A stretch of 64,000 nucleotides of DNA from a virus: positions 1 to 64,000 of the IMG/VR virus record IMGVR_UViG_3300009788_000102; one strand, given 5' to 3'. This document shows, piece after piece, positions 21,649 through 30,049 of the stretch (positions are counted from its first letter, which is position 1; every line of letters starts with the position of its first letter). The notes below the pieces were generated by a model. That model saw only the letters and a program-made list of their open reading frames with translations, searched no databases and was not told the DNA's origin. A program made the position numbers and the translations under genes.

Positions 21649-22227
21649 GTGGGTGGTAAAGAACTGATCGTTCTGTGTGGTCTCCCTGGTAGTGGAAAAA
21701 GCACATACGCAAAGAAAGAGTGGGGAGACTCACACATAATCATTTGTGCTGACGAATTCAGGAAGGTCTACACAGGTAAAGATTTCGACCTATCTGCTGA
21801 ACATATGATCTATCTGATGGTCTCGACAACTGTCGAAGTTCTACTAAAACGATCCATGCCCGTAGTCATAGACATGACAAGTCTCACAGTCAAGAGTAGA
21901 CTCAAGTGGATCGACTTAGCTGTGAAGTGTAGCGCTCCTGTCAGTTGCGTGTGGATGGATGTGGCAACGTCTGTCTGTCTGGCAAGGAATGCTGGCAGAA
22001 AAAGAAAAGTGCCTGCCCATGTTATCGAAGAAATGGCAAATCGATTCAAGCCCCCAACTGGAGAAAACGACGAAGGTTTTGATAAAATCGTGAGAGTCAC
22101 CGAGTGGGGCCAAAATGAGGGGCCGACGTGCCCTATATACCAGTGTCCAGAGTGTTTGCGTATGAACGACAACTGTACATGTGGGGCAGATTTGTGTGAA
22201 GAAGACAAGAACGAACGAATAGACTGA
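21649..22227 (+). CDS. P-loop polynucleotide-kinase-like protein, 192 aa (GTG start)
   Basis: Walker A GLPGSGKST at residues 11-19, a CADEF strand near 33 and a lid arginine region (ARNAGRKRKVP near 112), matching the kinase half of T4 Pnkp-like enzymes, which phosphorylate 5' ends of DNA or RNA. The phosphatase half is absent. The C-terminus adds CPECLRMNDNCTCG, a zinc knuckle. It abuts a tRNA gene directly, so a tRNA-repair role is attractive but inferred. Confidence 0.85.
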   Translation: MGGKELIVLCGLPGSGKSTYAKKEWGDSHIIICADEFRKVYTGKDFDLSAEHMIYLMVSTTVEVLLKRSMPVVIDMTSLTVKSRLKWIDLAVKCSAPVSCVWMDVATSVCLARNAGRKRKVPAHVIEEMANRFKPPTGENDEGFDKIVRVTEWGQNEGPTCPIYQCPECLRMNDNCTCGADLCEEDKNERID

Positions 22228-22300
22228 GGGGGCTTAACTCAGTTGGTAGAGTAGAAGACTCATAACCTTCAAGTCGTGGGTTCGAGTCCCACAGCCCCCA
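22228..22300 (+). tRNA. tRNA with CAU anticodon (Met or lysidine-type Ile)
   Basis: Acceptor GGGGGCT/AGCCCCC, D-stem ACTC/GAGT, anticodon arm GAAGA-CTCATAA-CCTTC (top pair A-C), T-arm GTGGG-TTCGAGT-CCCAC. 73 nt, no encoded CCA. It starts one base after the kinase stop codon. Confidence 0.9.
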
Positions 22301-22323
22301 TTCCACCCCCATAGGAGATTGCT

Positions 22324-22485
22324 ATGAAATGGCAAGTGGACAAAAGCAACGACGCGTATGGATATTTTACAATACGGCCCTTTGATGGATCGTCCAATGG
22401 GAATATACAGGAGCAACCAATAGCTACTGTGTATGAAGAACAAGACGCGATATCGATTGTCGATGAACACAACAAGGGATTATAA
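22324..22485 (+). CDS. Hypothetical protein, 53 aa
   Basis: AGGAG upstream. Reads MKWQVDKSNDAYGYFTIRPF and ends with a helix. Not recognised. Confidence 0.62.
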   Translation: MKWQVDKSNDAYGYFTIRPFDGSSNGNIQEQPIATVYEEQDAISIVDEHNKGL

Positions 22486-22488
22486 ATC

Positions 22489-22884
22489 GTGCACAGAAAG
22501 CTAGGCAAAAGGCAAAGGATGTTGATGCTTGAGGCGGCTAGGCGATGGCTCTTGGAGACACGGTTTCTTTACTCCAATGTCGAAGCTCGTCATACTTTCA
22601 TGTTGGGAAACAACGAAAAGACAATGACCGGCATCTGGACAGGAGTTGGAACACAGTCTGATTACCAAACAGTTGTGAACGCTGGGTTGATGACCTGGGT
22701 CAATTTCCGTCATGGGTCAACAATGTGGTGTCGCATGACAGACAAAGGGGCTGATCTCGTTCAGCGTTGGATACATGCTGGACTTCACCTTGGTCTTTTT
22801 GACGGGTACGAACCAAGTTACCATGTCGACTCGATTATAGAGTCGTGTCTACAAAGCGAAAGGGAGAAATCATGTACAAGATAA
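22489..22884 (+). CDS. Hypothetical protein, winged-helix-like, 131 aa (GTG start)
   Basis: Basic N-terminal helix (RQRMLMLEAARRWLL), then strands ending GSTMWCRMTDKGADLVQRW, a pattern typical of a winged helix. No certain family. Confidence 0.68.
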   Translation: MHRKLGKRQRMLMLEAARRWLLETRFLYSNVEARHTFMLGNNEKTMTGIWTGVGTQSDYQTVVNAGLMTWVNFRHGSTMWCRMTDKGADLVQRWIHAGLHLGLFDGYEPSYHVDSIIESCLQSEREKSCTR

Positions 22885-23165
22885 CCATCTGGAATCGAAC
22901 GAGCACAAACTTCAACCAAAACTCTTTCGTCAGGCAGCACGGCACAGACAGCTTCAACATAGTAATCGAGGCCAATGCCCTGGCCTGTATGATGACTGCC
23001 GTCAGAAGTTCTGACATCCAGAAAGCAACGCTAGAAGGCCCTCACGGCACTCTCTCTTGGACAAAGAGCCAACCACCCGTACTCGATCCGGCAGATGAGT
23101 GTGACTACAACAACGAAGAGTTTGGTTGTGATGATCAGGACTGTGATTGCAACAATGGCTTTTGA
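22872..23165 (+). CDS. Hypothetical protein with acidic cysteine tail, 97 aa
   Basis: AAAGGGAG before MYKITIW. Ends ECDYNNEEFGCDDQDCDCNN, a possible metal-binding tail. Overlaps the previous gene by 13 bases. Confidence 0.68.
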   Translation: MYKITIWNRTSTNFNQNSFVRQHGTDSFNIVIEANALACMMTAVRSSDIQKATLEGPHGTLSWTKSQPPVLDPADECDYNNEEFGCDDQDCDCNNGF

Positions 23166-23173
23166 GATGTCTT

Positions 23174-23274
23174 AAGGGGGAGGATAACGAGAAGTGTGAG
23201 CAGCCAGTCTGTTGGTGGTAGCCGTTGACTGGACGGTGGAACCATTCCTCGCACTTCGTCATCTCCCCCTTTTG
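23174..23274 (+). ncRNA. Long structured hairpin RNA or elaborate terminator
   Basis: AAGGGGGAG pairs with CTCCCCCTT across about 80 bases; the stem continues as ACGAGAAGTGTGAG with CTCGCACTTCGT. A nested CCAGTC/GACTGG hairpin holds GTTGGTGGTAGCC in its loop. The 3' arm runs into TTTT, so it may also end transcription. Confidence 0.6.
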
Positions 23275-23303
23275 ACTACCCTAACCACGAAAGGACAAGA
23301 TCG

Positions 23304-23561
23304 ATGAAGAAAGAAAAAGCAAAGAAGAAGCTCGAAGACAAAATCACCCCGCGAGGCGAAATACTACATGAGGCCCACAGTCGTCAACATGGAACCAGCC
23401 ATCGCTATGGCGAAACGGTTGCTGTCGGAACTGACGATAACGGCGATGACATCAAACTCACAATTGGCACGAGGTGTAGTTGTGGTCATCGCATTCGTAG
23501 CATCAACCATCTAGAAGGGGCGCATCACAAAAAGACGGTTGCTCGTTGCGGCAATCGTTGA
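23304..23561 (+). CDS. Basic hypothetical protein, 85 aa
   Basis: Lysine-rich start (KKEKAKKKLEDK), then a beta domain with TRCSCGHRIRS and a final cysteine, a possible zinc site. Not recognised. Confidence 0.7.
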   Translation: MKKEKAKKKLEDKITPRGEILHEAHSRQHGTSHRYGETVAVGTDDNGDDIKLTIGTRCSCGHRIRSINHLEGAHHKKTVARCGNR

Positions 23562-23573
23562 TCGGAGATCGAT

Positions 23574-24254
23574 ATGTTGCTGAGCGAAATAGAGGATGTG
23601 ACGAGGCAGAACCACCTAGTACACCAACTCTTTAGCGTCAAGCGATGTTTTGGAGGACATTCCTCTATCGGAGTGGTGGTCGGTTCAGGCGTAGAAACCG
23701 ACCGTTGTTCGACAATAGCGGAACTTGTCCTGTGCGGCCATGTACCATCTGGGTTTGAATGGCTCGATCCATTTCTCTCAGCAGTACCGAAGGTATCAGA
23801 AAACCCATGCAACATCGATATGATCGTGACACCACCTCGATACAATGATGGACCACCTTGTCCGTGGGACGTAGCTCTGGCAGAACAACAAGCCGCTAGA
23901 GCTAGGGTGGCACTCAAGAAACTGCATCGTCGCCGTGGTTGTGAAGTTAGTTTGCCCTGTGTCTGTTTGTGTCCTACTAACTTGGAGAATGGAATGTCGT
24001 ACAAATACGAAGATCAAAAAGAGTGGCTTTTCACAGATGAAGGCCAGAGAAAATTTCTGGCCATTCGGGACAAAGTCTTCGCTCTCCTGAAAACATCAGG
24101 AGCATTCATGATGGAAAATATTCTCAGCGGTGGCGATTGGGAATGTCTCGCCTGTGTCGACAGGATGGTAGAACTCCACGAAATTCGTGAGATTCCGCAG
24201 ATCGATGATTTCCTCGCTGGACAGCACCGTGTCTTTGTGAAAGTTAGTTCTTAG
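23574..24254 (+). CDS. Two-part hypothetical protein, 226 aa
   Basis: The first 140 residues are cysteine- and proline-rich with no known match. From the internal methionine at about 142 (MSYKYEDQKEWLFTDEGQ) the sequence resembles a short stand-alone phage protein whose end reads CVDRMVELHEIREIP. It may be a fusion of two small phage genes, or the downstream part may also be made alone. Confidence 0.7.
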   Translation: MLLSEIEDVTRQNHLVHQLFSVKRCFGGHSSIGVVVGSGVETDRCSTIAELVLCGHVPSGFEWLDPFLSAVPKVSENPCNIDMIVTPPRYNDGPPCPWDVALAEQQAARARVALKKLHRRRGCEVSLPCVCLCPTNLENGMSYKYEDQKEWLFTDEGQRKFLAIRDKVFALLKTSGAFMMENILSGGDWECLACVDRMVELHEIREIPQIDDFLAGQHRVFVKVSS

Positions 24255-24265
24255 GAGTCGGTGTG

Positions 24266-25066
24266 ATGGCAGAGACATACGAGTGGACGCCAGACAGAAT
24301 AGCAAATGGCATACTCACTTGGAATAATTGGCCAGGGTTTGAAGGTCATTGGTGCGACAAGTGCCAAAGAACCATGAACACAATGGGTATGTCGTATGAT
24401 CATGTGTGCCCTATATGTGACCCTGAAAACGAGCACTATGCCATGTGTTCCATGAACCACATGGGGTTTATGCCACACGATAACCCTAAGTTCGGGCCGA
24501 CACTCGCAACCATCAAAGCCGGTAGGGAACTGGCGGGCGTAATCCACGAAAGTAGACGTGCCTATCCAATAGGGACAAGGGTGATGGCGCATGACTACCA
24601 CTACGGATTTGGCCACACGAACTATCCCATTTACACGGCAACCGTTGTTGAGTGGGATGTAGAGAATAGTTGGCCGGGATTGTGGCTGAAATACCGCATC
24701 GCCGTAGATGGTGGCAATCAGTTCAAGTCGGTGTGTGAAAGCAATCTAGCGCCATTCCGACAATTCCATGATGGCCAAAAAGTTCTTGTCAGACACAACA
24801 ACGAATGGCTTCAAGCAACGGTGGTTGGGTTGGCGAATGAGTCAGAAGAATCTTACTTCTCATACCGCCATCATTGGTATGCGATCGTGACTCAGTACAG
24901 TGACGTGGAAGTATCCTCATGTCAACACCAGTCGATTTTCAATGGCAAGGTAAGGGAGTGCGACTTGAGATTGGATGGACCGAACCCGAATTGCCAATGG
25001 TGTGGAGGATCGGGGGAACTCGTGTTGTTTACTTCCAGTAAACCTTGCGTTGATTGTTGGGTGTAA
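24266..25066 (+). CDS. Multi-zinc protein with DnaJ-like tail, 266 aa
   Basis: AGGAG eight bases before ATG. N-terminal ribbon: CDKCQ and CPICDP near residues 29-50. Middle: two beta-barrel-like repeats (AYPIGTRVMAHDY and QFHDGQKVLVRHN). C-terminus: CQWCGGSG then CVDC, half a DnaJ zinc centre. The 37923 protein has a similar CRWCKGTG module. Role unknown. Confidence 0.74.
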   Translation: MAETYEWTPDRIANGILTWNNWPGFEGHWCDKCQRTMNTMGMSYDHVCPICDPENEHYAMCSMNHMGFMPHDNPKFGPTLATIKAGRELAGVIHESRRAYPIGTRVMAHDYHYGFGHTNYPIYTATVVEWDVENSWPGLWLKYRIAVDGGNQFKSVCESNLAPFRQFHDGQKVLVRHNNEWLQATVVGLANESEESYFSYRHHWYAIVTQYSDVEVSSCQHQSIFNGKVRECDLRLDGPNPNCQWCGGSGELVLFTSSKPCVDCWV

Positions 25067-25086
25067 CTTTTCGAAGGGAAAACGAA

Positions 25087-25335
25087 ATGGATATGAAGAT
25101 GAAGCGAGAATTCATGCATGTCATTCAGGACGTAGAGGGCAATGAGACAATGCTTATCCTCGAACGAGTCGAGGGTTGTGTCGTTACCGGGCACGCGGGT
25201 ACGGTGACCGTTACAACTCAGACGATGGGTGGTTTGGCGGCGCTTATTGAATTGTGTCTGACCAACCAAGGTGAGAAAAGAATCAACAGCGCATTTCGTT
25301 CTATTGAAGAAGCACTCATCAACTTCGTCGGGTAG
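25087..25335 (+). CDS. Hypothetical protein, 82 aa
   Basis: AAGGGAAAACGAA upstream. Beta-rich front (ETMLILERVEGCVVTG), helical end. Not recognised. Confidence 0.66.
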   Translation: MDMKMKREFMHVIQDVEGNETMLILERVEGCVVTGHAGTVTVTTQTMGGLAALIELCLTNQGEKRINSAFRSIEEALINFVG

Positions 25336-25367
25336 TCTGTTAGATGTCAGATGGGTAGGAGAAAGTA

Positions 25368-25622
25368 ATGATAGTAGGAATGACCAAAACAGAGACCTGC
25401 GCGTTTCGGAGGATTCTAGATAAGATCGCTGAGAAATTCGGCAGGTATGCCTACCTCGAACTTTACGAAGATGGGAGTGGATTCATCGGAGACAAACTCG
25501 GAGGTGGTCCTGTCGGAATTACTGTGGTAGGATTCGATGGGTTGGGAGAGTTGTCAACCATCTTAGAAACACCTCTGGAAGAGCTTGACTGTAGTCCTGG
25601 AGGAAATCATGGTAAGTGGTAA
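25368..25622 (+). CDS. Hypothetical protein, 84 aa
   Basis: GTAGGAGAAAGTA upstream. Alpha/beta with YLELYEDGSGFIGDKLGGGP. Overlaps the next gene in another frame. Confidence 0.66.
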   Translation: MIVGMTKTETCAFRRILDKIAEKFGRYAYLELYEDGSGFIGDKLGGGPVGITVVGFDGLGELSTILETPLEELDCSPGGNHGKW

Positions 25623-25713
25623 GTGCGTCTTGTGCGGTGATCCAGTCGGGGAAAACGACGAAAGCTTGTGCGATGAGTGCGCCGAATGCCTTGAACCTAC
25701 GTATTTGTTCTAG
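25609..25713 (+). CDS. Small zinc protein, 34 aa
   Basis: GGAGG before ATG. CVLCG and CDECAEC form a compact zinc site. Overlaps the upstream stop. Confidence 0.6.
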   Translation: MVSGKCVLCGDPVGENDESLCDECAECLEPTYLF

Positions 25714-25724
25714 GGGATTGGAAT

Positions 25725-26375
25725 ATGCCCAAAGGAAAAAGGGAACTGTTGAGGAAGGTTGATGTCCCGGAAGGCAAAAGTGGGGATTGGGAAGTCTCCA
25801 GATTCGAAGCTACAGAGGAAGACATTAGACTACACAACCTTCGCGAACGTATTCATCGTACTTATAGATTCATGGAAGCTGGCGTTTACACGAAATTGAC
25901 TCATCGTGGCAAGATCGTTATGTCTGATACGCTAGCGGAATTGCGAGACCACCGGGAACCGGCAAGACGCACAAGGGATGATAGAGGTGATCCAGAATAT
26001 CCGAATCATGTCCTGGTCAACGGCTTGGGTTTGGGTGTGGTGGCACAGGCTATACTGGACGAACCAACAGTAGATTCTCTGACTGTCATAGAAAAATCAG
26101 AGGATGTAATAGCCCTAGTTAGTGGACACTACAAGTGTCGGTATGGAGACAGGTTAATTGTAGTGTGTGCGGATGCATTCGATTGGAAACCGCCAAAGGG
26201 CCAACGATATCGCGTCGTATGGCACGACATTTGGAATGATATCTGCGCAGATAATCTACCGGAGATGCACAAGCTTCATCGCAAGTATGGACGACGATGT
26301 GATTGGCAGGGTAGTTGGTGTAGGCGGATGTGTGAAACAAGGAAAAAAAATAATGCAAAAACAGCGGTTTCCTAA
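25725..26375 (+). CDS. Class I SAM methyltransferase-like protein, 216 aa
   Basis: Rossmann features: VLVNGLGLGVVA near residue 96 (motif I), VIEKSEDVIAL near 120 (acidic motif II), VCADAFDW near 146, then VVWHDIW. Spermidine-synthase-like order. Related phage proteins exist; substrate unknown. The N-terminal 90 residues are charged and unmatched. Confidence 0.78.
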   Translation: MPKGKRELLRKVDVPEGKSGDWEVSRFEATEEDIRLHNLRERIHRTYRFMEAGVYTKLTHRGKIVMSDTLAELRDHREPARRTRDDRGDPEYPNHVLVNGLGLGVVAQAILDEPTVDSLTVIEKSEDVIALVSGHYKCRYGDRLIVVCADAFDWKPPKGQRYRVVWHDIWNDICADNLPEMHKLHRKYGRRCDWQGSWCRRMCETRKKNNAKTAVS

Positions 26376-26577
26376 AGTGCAAATGTTCATCATCGCCAGT
26401 CAAAAAGAAGTTAATGAATTCGTCGAGTACGGCCTTAAGTGGTTGGGATACGACCCCGTTATCAAGGTGTGCCCATTGTCTACAAGCGAATGGGTAGATT
26501 TCCCGTTTCTCCAGGATGATTCTGGTTCTTGGCATGGCGCAGACGGCATAGCGGCTTTTATGAGAAATGCGGATTAA
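26353..26577 (+). CDS. Hypothetical protein, 74 aa
   Basis: GGAAAAAAAATA upstream; overlaps the methyltransferase end by 23 bases. Reads QMFIIASQKEVNEFVEYGLK. Not recognised. Confidence 0.62.
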   Translation: MQKQRFPKVQMFIIASQKEVNEFVEYGLKWLGYDPVIKVCPLSTSEWVDFPFLQDDSGSWHGADGIAAFMRNAD

Positions 26578-26601
26578 CTGTAAAATCCAGAGGATTTTTC
26601 T

Positions 26602-27078
26602 ATGTGTTACTTTGACAACGCAACACAAAAAACTCAAATCACCGTTGATGCCATCTGCCACGAGCTAAAAAACCCGAAACTAGGAAAAGTAGATTTAGTT
26701 GTGGGTATAGGATTCAGCGGCACACTACTGCTTTCCGCTATCCATTTGCAATCTGGTTTACCGTTTGGCGCTATCCGTAAAGATAAAAGCGGAACTCATT
26801 CTAGTAGGACTGTCGAGACTGGCGGAACAAGATATCTTCAAAACGGTCAAAGGTATGTCATTGTCGATGACTTTACCGATTCGGGCATGACTATATCCAG
26901 CATCATAGCTACGATGTCGAGCCATGAGTGTGTGGGTATTATTTTTTACCAAGATACAAAATTCCATCGCGGTGACACGCTGAATGATCATCCAAACATC
27001 CCTCTGATCTGTCTGGCCTGCGACATAGAAGAAATCGTAATGAGTGAGCGCACTGAAAAGGAGACTTGCGGTGTGTAG
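26602..27078 (+). CDS. Phosphoribosyltransferase-like protein, 158 aa
   Basis: PRPP motif VIVDDFTDSGMTI near residues 86-98 follows the family pattern of two acids and a glycine-threonine loop; an earlier GIGFSGTLLL is the pyrophosphate loop. Closest in feel to adenine/xanthine salvage enzymes. Probably base salvage; substrate not set. Confidence 0.8.
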   Translation: MCYFDNATQKTQITVDAICHELKNPKLGKVDLVVGIGFSGTLLLSAIHLQSGLPFGAIRKDKSGTHSSRTVETGGTRYLQNGQRYVIVDDFTDSGMTISSIIATMSSHECVGIIFYQDTKFHRGDTLNDHPNIPLICLACDIEEIVMSERTEKETCGV

Positions 27079-27490
27079 ATCAAAGCGAGAGTTGTTGATG
27101 AAGCTTCAGTCGTTGATTAATAAGTATCGTGGCTCTGAGAACTTTGTCCACATGATGGATGAGTGGCCAAAAACCATCAGGGCACTTGTGTTTAGCTCCA
27201 CACCACTAATGATTCGTCTAGGAATGTTGATGCCACTTGACGATTATGAATTACCTGAGCCCGATAACAACAGCTTTGAAGACAGAATGGCTGATTGTCG
27301 GAAGGGTAATCATCGTCTGAAAATAGTGGCCACGTATTGTGGAGACAACATCTCTGGACCATCAGGAGCGGATATCACGACTATCAGATGGTGTGAAGTG
27401 TGTGGATCAGTGGTCGGGGACATTGATGTAGACAATAGAGTACAGCCTGGCGCTTTGTTTAGTATGGTAATCCCGGAGATTTCAAAATGA
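27071..27490 (+). CDS. Hypothetical protein with zinc site, 139 aa (GTG start)
   Basis: AAAGGAG before GTG. C-terminal half has C near 95 and WCEVCGSVVGD near 113. Overlaps the previous stop. Confidence 0.66.
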   Translation: MCRSKRELLMKLQSLINKYRGSENFVHMMDEWPKTIRALVFSSTPLMIRLGMLMPLDDYELPEPDNNSFEDRMADCRKGNHRLKIVATYCGDNISGPSGADITTIRWCEVCGSVVGDIDVDNRVQPGALFSMVIPEISK

Positions 27491-27633
27491 TGATTACAAT
27501 ATCCATAGTAAGCATCGTCATAGGATACCTTGTAGGCTACAAAGTCGGCTACTCTCTGTGTGTCTGTCAATACAGAGCGGCACTTGATGCGGTCAAAGCG
27601 TCATCCGAAAACCAAGGAAAGAGAAAATCGTGA
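27487..27633 (+). CDS. Single-span membrane peptide, 48 aa
   Basis: N-terminal helix (ISIVSIVIGYLVGYKVGY) with a polar C-terminal tail. ATGA overlap. Confidence 0.62.
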   Translation: MMITISIVSIVIGYLVGYKVGYSLCVCQYRAALDAVKASSENQGKRKS

Positions 27634-27704
27634 TAGTAGGACTGTGCTCTGTGAATCGACACAGGGGTAACGGCGTACATGTAATTGTACCTTCAGTCCA
27701 CTTA

Positions 27705-27777
27705 GCCCCTGTCGTCTAGTGGACCAGGACGGTGGCCCTTCAAGCCACAAACCGGAGTTCGAATCTCCGCAGGGGCA
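27705..27777 (+). tRNA. tRNA-Glu(UUC)
   Basis: Acceptor GCCCCTG/CAGGGGC, anticodon arm GTGGC-CCTTCAA-GCCAC, T-arm CGGAG-TTCGAAT-CTCCG. Position 33 is C instead of the near-universal U. No encoded CCA. Confidence 0.88.
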
Positions 27778-27868
27778 ATGGTTAAAGATTCACCACATGA
27801 CGCAGTAGCCCGCCGCTGTGGTAAATGGTGTGTAAACAAATTGTGGGCCAAAACAACTGGAGAACATC

Positions 27869-28306
27869 ATGTCAGACATTCTTGTAATCGATCTTCAGTG
27901 TCGGACGGCAAAGTGCTATGTGTGTGGCGTTTACACAGACAACAGCAAGGGAATACCTGTCCATGCAGGTATGATACTACCCAACGATTGGTCTGGAGAA
28001 TGGATCGGCGCAGAGGCGTGTGGCAAGTGTTTCGATATCCAACAAGAGATACAATCTCCACTCACCGTATACGAATTCACAGAAAGACATCTACCCCTGT
28101 CGTCTGCTGCCAAACAGATGCTGGAAGAGTTCAGCAACGAAAACACAGTACGCGAACACAACGGAGAATTTTGCTGGTGGGGCTCTGCAAGGGTGGCCAA
28201 CGAGGACGACGTAATGACTCTTCGCCATAGGGGTTTCCTAATATCAGATGGAGATGGCGGGTTTTCAGTCACAGAATCGGGAAGGGCCTATGCGAGAAAT
28301 CTTTAA
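27869..28306 (+). CDS. Zinc-knuckle protein, 145 aa
   Basis: CYVCG near residue 16 and CGKC near 51 hold a likely zinc. C-terminal 60 residues look like a winged helix ending VTESGRAYARNL. Confidence 0.72.
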   Translation: MSDILVIDLQCRTAKCYVCGVYTDNSKGIPVHAGMILPNDWSGEWIGAEACGKCFDIQQEIQSPLTVYEFTERHLPLSSAAKQMLEEFSNENTVREHNGEFCWWGSARVANEDDVMTLRHRGFLISDGDGGFSVTESGRAYARNL

Positions 28307-28517
28307 CCTAGACGGCAAAAAACAACGAGTAAACACCATTGAGGATGCATTACGCATTGTCAGAGAAAGCTATCCTGGCGCATACAAACAGGGTTGTGTT
28401 GGAGCATGGTGTTTTTACTATCCCACATGTAAAACGGAAAACATGGTGGCGGAAGCATGGATTATACAAGGGAAAAATCCCGGATGGTGGTTAGTAGTTA
28501 AGAGGAAACAATCATGA
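28290..28517 (+). CDS. Hypothetical protein, WW-tail family, 75 aa
   Basis: GAAGGG upstream; overlaps the previous gene by 17 bases. Ends AEAWIIQGKNPGWWLVVKRK, like the 19471 protein. Paralogous pair. Confidence 0.7.
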   Translation: MREIFNLDGKKQRVNTIEDALRIVRESYPGAYKQGCVGAWCFYYPTCKTENMVAEAWIIQGKNPGWWLVVKRKQS

Positions 28518-28825
28518 TCCCATTACCAACAACAGAAGATGTCAGAACGATCGGTCAAGAGTTGTTCTTCGAATATCACTGTGAAGAATCCGCATCGTCT
28601 TGTGATGCTGAGTTGTGGTATCATTCCCATCAGAAGGTCACTGTGTTGAAATTCGTAGACAACGACGGGTGGAATATTCAAACCTTGAAAGAAAGAGGCG
28701 AGACTGGGCATCCGATAGCATATGAAATTGAGTTTGTAGACGGGTTCATCGGCACTGCTCTCGAAGATGAACTAGTAGATAGCGAAAAGGAATATTTTCG
28801 TCCTGACCCACCGAAAGGAAGATGA
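28514..28825 (+). CDS. Hypothetical acidic protein, 103 aa
   Basis: ATGA overlap. Beta-rich middle (KVTVLKFVDNDGWNIQ) and acidic tail. Not recognised. Confidence 0.68.
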   Translation: MIPLPTTEDVRTIGQELFFEYHCEESASSCDAELWYHSHQKVTVLKFVDNDGWNIQTLKERGETGHPIAYEIEFVDGFIGTALEDELVDSEKEYFRPDPPKGR

Positions 28826-28829
28826 ACCC

Positions 28830-29075
28830 ATGAGAATCACAGAAGAAGAATTCAAACGGGCTGGGGAACTCGAAGAGGGAATCACTGTTGGTACTCTTGG
28901 GGAAGCATTCGCACACAGTAATGAGGAACTTAAACTCATGATCAAAGCCAAGAGACTTACTCTGGCCTACTTGGAAGGTAGAGGGGCAAGGTGGCAATTG
29001 GCACTAGGCCCTTTGCGTCACGAACTGGAACAACTAGAGGGCTTCTCCGAGGCAAGAAAAAGAGATAAGTCATGA
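28830..29075 (+). CDS. Hypothetical helical protein, 81 aa
   Basis: AAAGGAAG upstream. Amphipathic helices (ITEEEFKRAGELEEGI, HELEQLEGFSEARKR). Probably a coiled coil. Confidence 0.68.
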   Translation: MRITEEEFKRAGELEEGITVGTLGEAFAHSNEELKLMIKAKRLTLAYLEGRGARWQLALGPLRHELEQLEGFSEARKRDKS

Positions 29076-29203
29076 TACACACACTTGTCGATGGCATAGA
29101 AAGTCTCGTGTTGGCGCACGCCTGTGGTGGAGTGGACGTGGAAGACGCCAAATACGTTGAAGGTGTACAAACGGCGATCAATGCCTGTCTCAATCAGGAG
29201 TAA
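29072..29203 (+). CDS. Small helical protein, 43 aa
   Basis: ATGA overlap. Reads LVDGIESLVLAHACGGVDVE and a second helix. Unknown. Confidence 0.6.
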   Translation: MIHTLVDGIESLVLAHACGGVDVEDAKYVEGVQTAINACLNQE

Positions 29204-29209
29204 TTCAGA

Positions 29210-29488
29210 ATGGCTTTAACACAAAAACAAGAAGCTCGACTGGTTCGGATGCAAACAGCACTCAGGATGTGCGATCTGTATGCCATGAAGTGGATGACCA
29301 TGGTCAACTCTGGTGCGAATCAGCGAAGGATAGTGTGCAAAGGTGACCACCGGTTGACACCAGATGAACTGATCGACGACGCAATGTCGGTCGTCCAAAG
29401 GCACATCGAGAGGATGGAGGAAATATCAAACAACATCGCGTTGTTGATGGAAGGGCGCGAAGACGAAATCGAATCACCAACCCACTAG
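29210..29488 (+). CDS. Hypothetical helical protein, 92 aa
   Basis: Two long helices flank a RIVCKGDHRLTPDELIDDA segment. Not recognised. Confidence 0.68.
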   Translation: MALTQKQEARLVRMQTALRMCDLYAMKWMTMVNSGANQRRIVCKGDHRLTPDELIDDAMSVVQRHIERMEEISNNIALLMEGREDEIESPTH

Positions 29489-29497
29489 GAAATAACC

Positions 29498-30049
29498 ATG
29501 AATGCATTTGCAAGAGCAGCGAAAAGAAAAGCAGTGTTCCGTCTCCACGAACATCAGATCGAATTTGAACCAGAACAGACACTAGTCATCATCGACATGC
29601 AGGAATTGTTCATCGAAGCAGACGAAGAGAAAATCATTCCAAACATCATAGCGATGATAAGACACGCAATTGCCAAGAAATGGGCGATCATCGTGGTGGA
29701 ATATTCTGGGTCGGGGGAGACCGATCAAGAAATCACACAAGCACTTCGGGGATACCCGCACAAAGACACTGTAACCAAACATGATTGCGATGGTGGCAGA
29801 CAGGTTATCGCGTGTATAGAATCACATCCAGCATGGTCTACAAACCTACTTGTTTGTGGTGTCTATGGACCTAACTGTGTGGCGGCAACGGTACGAGGTC
29901 TATTTGAAAACAGCGACGTGGTCGAAATTGATGTAGTCCGCGATGCTGTGTGCCCAGAGTACGCATCTTATGGAGGACAATTGCAGTTCGAAAAACTCGT
30001 AACGCTGAAAGACTTGGGTATATTAACAACCGAGGGGAGTGTTGTATGA
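29498..30049 (+). CDS. Isochorismatase/nicotinamidase-family cysteine hydrolase, 183 aa
   Basis: Triad candidates: Asp in VIIDMQELF (residue 33), Lys in TVTKHDCDG (about 91), Cys in YGPNCVAATVRGL (about 127). Full family length. In phages such enzymes may act on nicotinamide or related amides; NAD metabolism is a reasonable guess because NAD depletion is a common defence. Substrate unproven. Confidence 0.85.
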   Translation: MNAFARAAKRKAVFRLHEHQIEFEPEQTLVIIDMQELFIEADEEKIIPNIIAMIRHAIAKKWAIIVVEYSGSGETDQEITQALRGYPHKDTVTKHDCDGGRQVIACIESHPAWSTNLLVCGVYGPNCVAATVRGLFENSDVVEIDVVRDAVCPEYASYGGQLQFEKLVTLKDLGILTTEGSVV

